Shown here one piece after another: positions 1 through 5,429 of a stretch of 19,091 bases of DNA. A model generated the notes under the pieces. It had not been told where the DNA came from. It saw only the letters and a list, made by a program, of their open reading frames with translations, and did no database searches. The position numbers were made by a program, and so were the translations under genes. The stretch spans positions 1 through 19,091 of the forward strand of contig CALISI010000043.1 of assembly GCA_938041695.1 (NCBI GenBank). Reading direction: 5' to 3'. The DNA comes from an uncultured Actinomyces sp. (lineage in GTDB: Bacteria > Actinomycetota > Actinomycetes > Actinomycetales > Actinomycetaceae). Each line of letters begins with the position of its first letter. Position 1 is the stretch's first letter.

Positions 1-1603
1 CGTCGCGGTGGTGGATGAGGGTCACGGGGATGCGGGTCGCACCGTCGCGCGCGAGTACCCACACGCGCTCCTCGACGAACTCGGTGGGATCCCAGCCGGG
101 CGCCTCGTGGGTCCGCAGGCACCGCACGCTCAGGGGCGCGGTGTCGCTTGCGCTCTCGGGTGCCGCGCTCTCGGGCGCAGCGCTCTCGGGGGACGAGGCC
201 GGCGCCGGGTCCGGCAGAGCAACCTCCGCGACCGTGGGCGGAACGGTCTGCGACTGGAACTCGACGCGCAGCGGATCGGTCCACGGGGTTGGCACCGTCG
301 CGATCGTGCGCACCGGGGCGTCGACCTCCACGCGCCGCCACGTGGGCGAGGGCTCGCGGCGGTCCCATACGTCAACCTGCGTCAGCGAATCCGAACGCAG
401 TGAGAGGGCCACGTAGCCTGCGTGGGCCTCGACGTCGGTGATGCGCTCGCCGGGGCCGGGGCTGCCCAGCGGCTCCCAGGACTCAAACGGCGTGAGGGGC
501 GCGGGATCGTCCTCCGGTAGGGGAGTGCCCGGCGTGCGATCCGCCAGCGCCTGCCGACTATACGCGGAGGAGGACGTGACGCCGAGTTGCGCCAAGGCAT
601 CGGGCGAACCCCCTGCGGGCAGCATCGCCTGCGCGAGCGAGCCCTCCTGCGTCAGCCCCGTATGCACGATGAACAGGCGATCCCCCGCCGAATCCGCCGA
701 CACCAGCGTGCGGGGGCGCACCGGCATGAGCGGCAGCGGGCGCACCGACGGGTGGGCGGGCAGCCACAGCCACGCGCGGCCCGCCGTCGACGACGAGGCA
801 TGAATGACGACGTGCCCCGGGAAACCCGAGGGCGCGAACCCCATCTCGAAGCCCTCGTTCGGCTCGACCAGCAGCAGCTCGTCGGCCTCGCGCGGCGTGC
901 CCACGCCGTGCAGCCACACGTCGCACGCGCGCCACGCGTCGTCCACGCCCATGTAAATAAAGGACTTCGAATCGTTTGCCCACGCGAAGCCGTACCCAGC
1001 GTCCACTACGGCCTCGTCGATGACGCGGCCCGACGCCTCCTGCACGACCCACGTGTAGCGCTCATCCCCGCTCGTGTCCCGCGCCCACGCGATCAGTCGC
1101 CCATCCGGGGACGGGTACAGGTCCGCCAAGCGGAAAAACTCCTGCCCGCGCGCCCACTCGTTCTCATCGACGAGGAGCTCCTCGCCCCGCGTGGGCACGC
1201 CCGGAGCGGGGACGAGCGGGATCGGCGCCCCGGCCTCGTCGAGCTGAACCGGCGCGCGGTGATGCGTCGCGTAGGACTGCCCCTCCGTGAAACGACGGAA
1301 GTACCAAAACTCGCCCTCGCGGATCGGCACCGTCACGTCGGTGAGCGCCGTCGAGGCCTTCACCTCCTCCACGAGGCGCGCGGCCTCCTCACGCGTCGGC
1401 GCCGTCACCGCGTCCGCCCACGCGTTCTCCGCCTCCAGATGGGCGCGCACCTCGGGGTTCTCGCCGTCGCGCAACCAATCCCACGGGTCATCAAAATGCT
1501 GCCCGAACCGGTCGCGCACCCGGTACCCGTAACGCTTCGGGGCAACCGGGGGAGTGTTCATCGACGAGGCATTGGCCGCCTCACGCGTGGTCGTGTCAGT
1601 CAT
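1..1603 (-). CDS. ptrB: Oligopeptidase B-like S9A serine peptidase, N-terminal part (runs off the left edge)
   Basis: Seen: an open frame of 534 codons from ATG at 1603-1601 to the window edge without a stop. It begins MTDTTTREAANASS, continues with KRYGYRVRDRFGQHFDDPWDWLRD, and at the edge reads RVWVLARDGATRIPVTLIHHRD. Known: the first block matches the start of oligopeptidase B/prolyl oligopeptidase proteins. The last block is the entry into their alpha/beta-hydrolase domain. What is present is therefore the propeller domain that gates access; the Ser-Asp-His triad lies outside. These enzymes are usually cytosolic and cut short peptides, oligopeptidase B after Arg/Lys. The edge is reached about 130 residues later than in the E. 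coli enzyme, partly because of an Ala/Ser/Pro/Glu-rich insertion (about 140-215). Start choice: TAAGAT at 1616-1611 lies 7 nt before the ATG, which suggests a leaderless mRNA. Oligopeptidase B is preferred over prolyl oligopeptidase but not proven. Confidence 0.85.
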   Translation of the reverse strand, partial: MTDTTTREAANASSMNTPPVAPKRYGYRVRDRFGQHFDDPWDWLRDGENPEVRAHLEAENAWADAVTAPTREEAARLVEEVKASTALTDVTVPIREGEFWYFRRFTEGQSYATHHRAPVQLDEAGAPIPLVPAPGVPTRGEELLVDENEWARGQEFFRLADLYPSPDGRLIAWARDTSGDERYTWVVQEASGRVIDEAVVDAGYGFAWANDSKSFIYMGVDDAWRACDVWLHGVGTPREADELLLVEPNEGFEMGFAPSGFPGHVVIHASSSTAGRAWLWLPAHPSVRPLPLMPVRPRTLVSADSAGDRLFIVHTGLTQEGSLAQAMLPAGGSPDALAQLGVTSSSAYSRQALADRTPGTPLPEDDPAPLTPFESWEPLGSPGPGERITDVEAHAGYVALSLRSDSLTQVDVWDRREPSPTWRRVEVDAPVRTIATVPTPWTDPLRVEFQSQTVPPTVAEVALPDPAPASSPESAAPESAAPESASDTAPLSVRCLRTHEAPGWDPTEFVEERVWVLARDGATRIPVTLIHHRD

Positions 1604-1610
1604 GTGGACC

Positions 1611-1616
1611 ATCTTA
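1611..1616 (-). promoter_or_regulatory. -10 box of a probable leaderless promoter for the S9 peptidase
   Basis: On the minus strand TAAGAT is followed by seven bases (GGTCCAC) and then the ATG. A -10 hexamer this close places transcription start at or next to the start codon. No Shine-Dalgarno sequence is present. Confidence 0.6.
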
Positions 1617-1676
1617 GAGGGGGGCGAACTGATGAGGATCCACGAAACAGCGGCGCGACCGTGCGAGACTATGGGG

Positions 1677-2270
1677 GTGAATGACGAACAAGCTCCCTCG
1701 CGCGGATCCGCTGCCGCGCTCGAAACAGAGTCCCCTGTGCTCGACCCCGCCGCGCTCGCGGATCGGCCTGCGCCCCTTGCTCAGCCCGGCACCCGAGGAC
1801 GGGTCGACGGGGGAGCGGCCCCGGCCTCGTCCCTGACGCAGCGACTCCTCGCCTGGGTGCGCGAATTCATCCAATTCGGCATGGTCGGCGCCACCGCCTA
1901 CGTCGTCGACGCCGGACTGTTCAACCTCCTCCAGCACGGGCCGCTCGGCATCCTCGCCGGACACCCCAACACCGCGCAATTCGTCGCCGCCGCGACCGCG
2001 ACCCTCTACTCGTGGATCGCCAACCGCCTGTGGACCTACCGCGGCCGCAACCGGGACAACGCGACGCGCGAGGCCATCCTCTTCTTCTTCGCGAACGCCT
2101 GCGGCATCGGCATCTCCCAGTTCTGCCTGCTGTTCACCCACCACATCCTCGGGTTCACTTCGGCGCTGGCCGACAATATCGCCGTCTACGTCGTCGGCTT
2201 CTCCCTGGGCACTGCGTTCCGCTTCTTCTTTTATCACTACGTGGTATTCACCGGGCATACGCGCGCGTAG
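1677..2270 (+). CDS. GtrA family membrane protein
   Basis: Seen: from GTG at 1677 the protein has 197 residues. An Ala/Pro-rich N-terminal tail of about 55 residues precedes EFIQFGMVGATAYVVDAGLF, the usual opening of GtrA proteins. Four hydrophobic helices lie near residues 64-85, 98-118, 133-155 and 165-188, with the family-typical Asn-Arg-Leu-Trp-Thr-Tyr stretch after helix 2 and FRFFFYHYVVF at the end. Known: GtrA-type proteins are small four-helix inner-membrane proteins implicated in moving polyprenyl-linked sugars for cell-surface polysaccharide. No glycosyltransferase neighbour is visible, so the substrate is unknown. Start: GTG 1677 is preferred because GAGACT (1665-1670) lies 6 nt upstream in the leaderless arrangement seen in its neighbours; in-frame ATG 1671 and ATG 1632 are alternatives. 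The gap to the divergent peptidase is 73 bp. The tail carries one copy of the 14-bp word discussed in the findings. Confidence 0.88.
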   Translation: MNDEQAPSRGSAAALETESPVLDPAALADRPAPLAQPGTRGRVDGGAAPASSLTQRLLAWVREFIQFGMVGATAYVVDAGLFNLLQHGPLGILAGHPNTAQFVAAATATLYSWIANRLWTYRGRNRDNATREAILFFFANACGIGISQFCLLFTHHILGFTSALADNIAVYVVGFSLGTAFRFFFYHYVVFTGHTRA

Positions 2271-2286
2271 GTTCGAGGCGCGGCGG

Positions 2287-2292
2287 TAGGGT
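2287..2292 (+). promoter_or_regulatory. -10 box of a leaderless promoter for the patatin-like gene
   Basis: TAGGGT is followed by CGAAAC and then GTG at 2299. The 6-nt gap and the lack of any ribosome-binding sequence suggest that transcription starts at the GTG. Confidence 0.65.
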
Positions 2293-2298
2293 CGAAAC

Positions 2299-3231
2299 GT
2301 GAAGAAAACGGCAGAGCACTACCCGACCCCCGAAGAGTCCATCGCCACGATGGTCACCATCGACGACATCGCTCTCGTCTTCGAAGGCGGCGGCATGCGC
2401 AACGCCTACACGGCCGCGCTCGTCAGCCGACTTATCGCTGAAGGCATCAACTTCCCCCACATCTCCGGCGTTTCCGCGGGGTCCAGCCACCTGTGCAACT
2501 TCACTTCCCGTGACGCTCAGCGCTCCCACGACACCTTCGTCGACCTCGTCGAGGATCCCGAATTCGGCGGCCTCAAGCACTTCCGCAAGGGGCACGGCTA
2601 CTTCAACGCCGAGTACATCTACCAGCAGATCTGCTACCCCGACGGCGTCCTGCCCTTCAACATGGACACGTTCCTCGCGAACCCGGCGACCACCCGCGTC
2701 GCCACCTTCAACGCGTCGCGCGGGCAGGTTCGCTGGTTCTCCAAGGAGGAAATGAGCACCCTGGACACGCTCGGACCCATCATCCGAGCCTCCTCCACGC
2801 TGCCGATCCTCATGCCGCCCGCCGACATCGACGGCGACATCTACGTCGATGGCGCACTCGGCCCCAACGGTGGCCTTCCCTTCGACCAACCCCTGCGCGA
2901 GGGCTACCGCAAGCTCTTGGTCGTCCTCACTCGCCCCCGCGGCTACGTCAAGGGCCCCATGCCCGCTAGCGTCGGTGCCCTCCTGCGTACCGCCTACCGT
3001 CAGTTCCCCTCCGTGTTCGAGGGCGTGGCCCGGCGCCCCGACCGCTACAACGCGGGACGCCGCCTCCTCTTCGAGCTCGAAGAACGAGGCCAGGCCTACG
3101 TGTTCGCACCTGACAACCTGTGGATCAACAACACCGAATCGCGGCGCGAGCGCCTGGAGGCGACCTACCGTGCCGGCCTGGTCCAGGCCGTGCGCGAGAT
3201 GCCCGCAATCAAGGCATTCTTGGGGCTGTAA
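2299..3231 (+). CDS. Patatin-like phospholipase family protein
   Basis: Seen: 310 residues. LVFEGGGMRNAY (Gly30-Gly32) is the glycine-rich oxyanion-hole loop, GVSAGSS carries the nucleophile Ser59 in a GXSXG elbow, and VDGALGPNGG supplies the Asp184-Gly of the Ser-Asp dyad. Known: this is the bacterial patatin fold (the RssA/YjjU-like group), hydrolases of lipid acyl esters; most have no defined substrate. No signal peptide or membrane helix is seen, so the protein is probably cytosolic. All catalytic motifs are intact. GTG 2299 is chosen because the -10 box TAGGGT ends 6 nt before it and the protein starts sensibly there. It lies 28 bp after the GtrA gene but seems to have its own promoter. 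A hairpin at 3244-3271 follows the stop. Confidence 0.9.
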   Translation: MKKTAEHYPTPEESIATMVTIDDIALVFEGGGMRNAYTAALVSRLIAEGINFPHISGVSAGSSHLCNFTSRDAQRSHDTFVDLVEDPEFGGLKHFRKGHGYFNAEYIYQQICYPDGVLPFNMDTFLANPATTRVATFNASRGQVRWFSKEEMSTLDTLGPIIRASSTLPILMPPADIDGDIYVDGALGPNGGLPFDQPLREGYRKLLVVLTRPRGYVKGPMPASVGALLRTAYRQFPSVFEGVARRPDRYNAGRRLLFELEERGQAYVFAPDNLWINNTESRRERLEATYRAGLVQAVREMPAIKAFLGL

Positions 3232-3243
3232 GGCTTTCCGTTT

Positions 3244-3271
3244 CCTGCGGCGGTGCTTGTGGTGCCGCAGG
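3244..3271 (+). terminator. Hairpin after the patatin-like gene
   Basis: CCTGCGGC and GCCGCAGG form a perfect 8-bp stem around a 12-nt loop, 12 bases after the stop codon. No T-run follows, so intrinsic termination is only a possibility. Confidence 0.4.
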
Positions 3272-3327
3272 TGTTCCGGGCGCCGCGTGTGCTTTGTGGG
3301 GCCGGGCCGCTGTGTGTACCTGTGGGC

Positions 3328-3370
3328 GGCGGCCCGCCCGCTCGCCGTCCGCGCTGCGAGCTTCGCTCGG
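3328..3370 (+). repeat. 43-bp intergenic repeat, copy 1
   Basis: GGCGGCCCGCCCGCTCG, an 11-nt variable gap, and then GCGAGCTTCGCTCGG. The same two blocks with the same 11-nt gap recur at 17563-17605. The second block holds a CGAGC/GCTCG dyad, so the unit can fold into a small hairpin. Confidence 0.75.
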
Positions 3371-3421
3371 CGCGTCGACTCGTTGTCTGGCCAGGCCCCG
3401 TAGATCAGGCGGTTCGGTTCT

Positions 3422-3656
3422 TTGAAACCCCTGTCGCCTTTGCTCGCTCGTGCCTGTGGGGGGTTTCATGCTGACCTGCATCAGCGGTCGCAGAGGTGTC
3501 ATAGGTTTCAATATCGCCATGGGCAGGGTCCGGTGCGCGAAGAAGTTCGCCCTGCTCGGTCTGATGGTGGACGCGAGCGCGAAGAAGTTCGCCCAGCGCA
3601 CGAAAAATGGCCCAAAATCGGCGGTTTGTGGCGTGCTGGGCGAACTTTTTCGCGGG
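3422..3656 (+). repeat. Composite intergenic repeat element, copy 1
   Basis: The element opens with TTGAAACC plus TCGCCTTTG, passes GGTTTCAATATCGCC (about 3503-3517), and carries two direct copies of a 20-bp word of the type CGCGAAGAAGTTCGCCCAGC (3536-3555 and 3578-3597). One inverted copy (3633-3654) could pair with the second direct copy to form a long stem. The same succession of blocks occurs at 15277-15627. No protein is supported here. Confidence 0.8.
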
Positions 3657-3692
3657 CCAGCAGCCGTAGGATCCTGCCGTGCGAATTTGTGG

Positions 3693-3804
3693 TGCCTAGA
3701 TGAAGGTTGCGTCCCACCCCTAGATGTAGGGCACGCCCACACCCCTAGAAGTCGAGTGGATGTCGCCCTAGATGTAGGGCTCGTGTCGGCCCTTAAATCT
3801 AGGG
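3693..3804 (+). promoter_or_regulatory. Array of five NrdR-box-like dyads at about 24-bp spacing
   Basis: Five 16-mers related to CCCCTAGATGTAGGGG lie at 3693-3708, 3717-3732, 3742-3757, 3765-3780 and 3789-3804. Their centres are 24, 25, 23 and 24 bp apart. The best copies are CCCCTAGATGTAGGGC and GCCCTAGATGTAGGGC; the third has a degenerate right half. They lie about 570-680 bp upstream of nrdH. The dyad shape and the neighbouring genes suggest NrdR or a similar repressor; this is inference. Confidence 0.6.
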
Positions 3805-3805
3805 T

Positions 3806-3825
3806 GCGCCTCCCGTTGGAGGCGC
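3806..3825 (+). other. Short perfect hairpin after the dyad array
   Basis: GCGCCTCC, a CGTT loop and GGAGGCGC make an 8-bp perfect stem directly after the fifth dyad. It could be a terminator or a structural boundary; there is no T-run. Confidence 0.35.
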
Positions 3826-3901
3826 GCGTGGGCACCTCGCTTAGACCCCATGCGATCGCCTTTCCGCAGGATTCCAGTCATTTTGCCTCAAACCGCTCAA
3901 A

Positions 3902-3950
3902 CCCCTACATGTAGGGGCGCTTATTCGCCAACGACCCCTAGATGTGCGGG
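3902..3950 (+). promoter_or_regulatory. Pair of NrdR-box-like dyads, 33 bp apart
   Basis: CCCCTACATGTAGGGG (3902-3917) is a perfect 16-bp palindrome. CCCCTAGATGTGCGGG (3935-3950) follows with centres 33 bp apart, about three helical turns, the geometry known for paired NrdR boxes. A further single copy, CCTCTAGATGTGCCCG, lies at 4082-4097. Confidence 0.6.
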
Positions 3951-4017
3951 TGCGACACGCCCAAGAGCACCGCCAAAGAGTGTGACGCTCGACATCTTTC
4001 GGGTGGTTGGCAGGTGG

Positions 4018-4228
4018 TTATGCACAGGGTGGTGATGCGCTCGTCCACAGGGTGCACAGGTGTGTGTGAGAGTGCTGGAGACCTCTAGATGTGCCCGTGG
4101 GTTAGTTGCAAACCCCAATGTTTGCGCGCATCTTCGTGCACCTGTGCGGAGGGGGCGACAAACCGCAAAGGCCTCTCTGAGATCCTGACCGCTCGCTCCG
4201 TCCACAGGCCCCTCAGGCATCGTCCACA
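4018..4228 (+). promoter_or_regulatory. Cluster of four DnaA-box-like 9-mers
   Basis: TTATGCACA (4018-4026), TCGTCCACA (4041-4049), CCGTCCACA (4198-4206) and TCGTCCACA (4220-4228), all in the same orientation. The first fits the general TTWTNCACA box; the others fit the looser TCCACA boxes known from high-GC actinobacteria. They sit between two sets of NrdR-like dyads upstream of nrdH. Binding is inferred only. Confidence 0.5.
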
Positions 4229-4241
4229 GTCAGGGCGTCGC

Positions 4242-4289
4242 ACACAACATCTAGGGGTCGCTTGCGTGGTTGGCCCCAAGGTGTAGTGT
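4242..4289 (+). promoter_or_regulatory. nrdH promoter with a proximal NrdR box pair
   Basis: TTGCGT (4262-4267) and TAGTGT (4284-4289), spaced 16 bp, make a plausible -35/-10 pair with transcription start near 4296. ACACAACATCTAGGGG (4242-4257) and CCCCAAGGTGTAGTGT (4274-4289) are two 16-mers with centres 32 bp apart. The second covers the -10 box. Their outer halves (ACACAA and TAGTGT) match the ACAC/GTGT ends of the known NrdR consensus. A repressor bound there would block polymerase. A GTTCGCGGCGAAC palindrome (4296-4308) starts the leader. Confidence 0.65.
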
Positions 4290-4371
4290 TATCGTGTTCG
4301 CGGCGAACGAGCCGCTAGAAAGTCAACATAGGATGCCAACGTCCGGCCTTGAGCCGCAAGGAGACACGAAC

Positions 4372-4620
4372 ATGTCGATCACCGTTTACTCCAAGCCCCG
4401 CTGCCCCCAGTGCGACGCGACCTACCGCGCCCTCGACAAGCAGGGCGTCTCCTACGAGAAGATCGACGTCACCCAGGACGCGGAGTCCCTCGCTTTCATT
4501 AAGGGCCTCGGCTACCAGCAGGCCCCCGTCGTCGTCGTCGGCGAGGATCACTGGTCCGGCTTCCGCCCCGACCGCATCAAGGCCGTCGCCGCCGCAGCCC
4601 CCCTCGCGCTGCAGGCCTGA
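4372..4620 (+). CDS. nrdH: Glutaredoxin-like protein NrdH
   Basis: Seen: 82 residues starting MSITVYSKPRCPQCDATYRALD. The redox motif Cys11-Pro-Gln-Cys14 lies at the start of the first helix, followed by the conserved APVVVV strand with its cis-Pro and the NrdH hallmark WSGFRPD near the C terminus. Known: NrdH is a thioredoxin-fold electron donor that re-reduces the catalytic disulfide of class Ib ribonucleotide reductase, and is itself reduced by thioredoxin reductase. Length is typical. ATG 4372 is preceded by AAGGAG at 4358-4363, and the leader is about 75 nt. A strong terminator follows directly, so nrdH appears to be a separate transcript from nrdI-nrdE, 392 bp downstream. The upstream region suggests tight control by NrdR. 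Confidence 0.96.
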   Translation: MSITVYSKPRCPQCDATYRALDKQGVSYEKIDVTQDAESLAFIKGLGYQQAPVVVVGEDHWSGFRPDRIKAVAAAAPLALQA

Positions 4621-4632
4621 GTCTGGCCGATA

Positions 4633-4658
4633 AGCCCCGGCCGCGAGGCCGGGGCTTT
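4633..4658 (+). terminator. Rho-independent terminator of nrdH
   Basis: AGCCCCGGCC, loop GCGA, GGCCGGGGCT: a perfect 10-bp stem, 12 nt after the nrdH stop, followed by TTCGTAT. Confidence 0.85.
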
Positions 4659-5012
4659 CGTATATCCGGGTGGGGACGAGGCGGGGGCGCGTCCCTCGAC
4701 AAAGGCTGAGAACCGCTCGGATGGGCGAGAAGTGAAGCCGCTATAAGGTCGGGGGAAATACTGAATAGTCAGTCTTGGGTCCGCGCCGCCAGGCGGCACG
4801 CGCCACACCGCAAACCGGCCCACGCCACACCACAAACCGGCCCGCACGCCCGCAGCCAAGCAGCCCACGCGCCCGCCGCACACTAGGGCGCGCACACGCA
4901 GGTCAGGCCGCGTCGATCATCCCACATGGGACACGCGTGCCAGGGGAGCCCGCCCGGGCCTCGTCAGTGAGACACTAGAGATTCAGCATCCCGCCAAGCA
5001 GGAAGGATCATC
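4659..5012 (+). other. nrdH-nrdI intergenic region
   Basis: No gene is supported. A 22-bp tandem pair lies at 4801-4822 and 4823-4844 (CGCCACACCGCAAACCGGCC versus CGCCACACCACAAACCGGCC, plus two more bases). There is an ACTGA/TCAGT dyad near 4760-4773 and a TCCCACATGGGA palindrome at 4920-4931. The stretch ACTAGAGATT (about 4974-4983) may hold a -10 box for nrdI, whose ribosome site AGGAAGG is at 5000-5006. Confidence 0.45.
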
Positions 5013-5429
5013 ATGGGCATCGTCGTCTACTTCTCGTCGGCGACGGGCAACACCCGCCGTTTCGTCGAAAAACTCGGCCTCCCGGCTGCGCGAATCCCGT
5101 TGCGTCCCAAGGAAGAACCCCTGCACGTGACCGACGAGTACGTGCTCGTTGTGCCCACCTACGGCGGCGGAAATATCAAGGGAGCGGTGCCTAAGCAGGT
5201 CATCAAGTTCCTCAACGACCCCGACAACCGGGCCCTGTGCAGGGGTGTCATCTCGTCGGGCAACACTAACTTCGGCAAGGCCTACTGCATCGCGGGCGAC
5301 ATTATCGCGGCCAAGCTGGGGGTCCCCCACATGTATAAGTTCGAGCTCCTCGGCACGCCCGAGGACGTCTCCAGAGTTCGCGAAGGACTGGAACAGTTTT
5401 GGCAGAAAACTACACCGACACAGGCGTAG
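5013..5429 (+). CDS. nrdI: Ribonucleotide reductase flavodoxin NrdI
   Basis: Seen: 138 residues. MGIVVYFSSATGNTRRFVEKL is the FMN phosphate-binding loop. VVPTYGGG and SSGNTNFGKAYCIAGDIIA are the two other flavin-contacting blocks typical of NrdI. Known: NrdI is a small flavodoxin that delivers the oxidant used to build the dimanganese-tyrosyl radical cofactor in NrdF. Length is normal. ATG 5013 follows AGGAAGG by 6 nt. Its last 31 bases overlap nrdE, a strong sign of coupled translation. The gene it serves, nrdF, is not in the window. Confidence 0.95.
   Translation: MGIVVYFSSATGNTRRFVEKLGLPAARIPLRPKEEPLHVTDEYVLVVPTYGGGNIKGAVPKQVIKFLNDPDNRALCRGVISSGNTNFGKAYCIAGDIIAAKLGVPHMYKFELLGTPEDVSRVREGLEQFWQKTTPTQA

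Noticed and set aside
587..1684. Plus-strand open frame of 365 codons at the left end
   Set aside because: Antisense shadow of the S9 peptidase. The minus frame shows family motifs; this one is Arg-rich and motif-free.
3422..3520. CRISPR-like GTTTCAAT and ATTGAAAC words in the intergenic repeats
   Set aside because: The words are too short and unevenly spaced, no regular repeat-spacer pattern exists, and no cas gene is present.
3209..3835. Minus-strand open frames over the two intergenic repeat elements (also 15286-15651)
   Set aside because: They resemble each other only because the underlying DNA repeats are related. No ribosome site, poor codon pattern and no domain.
4018..4228. Chromosomal replication origin
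   Set aside because: DnaA-like boxes are few, no AT-rich unwinding region is present, and dnaA/dnaN are not neighbours. A regulatory or titration role is more likely.
4296..4308. LexA (SOS) box at GTTCGCGGCGAAC
   Set aside because: The half-sites are in the reverse order and spacing compared with the actinobacterial GAAC-N4-GTTC box.
4548..4895. Minus-strand open frame between nrdH and nrdI
   Set aside because: It crosses the nrdH terminator and a tandem repeat, overlaps nrdH, and has no recognisable domain.
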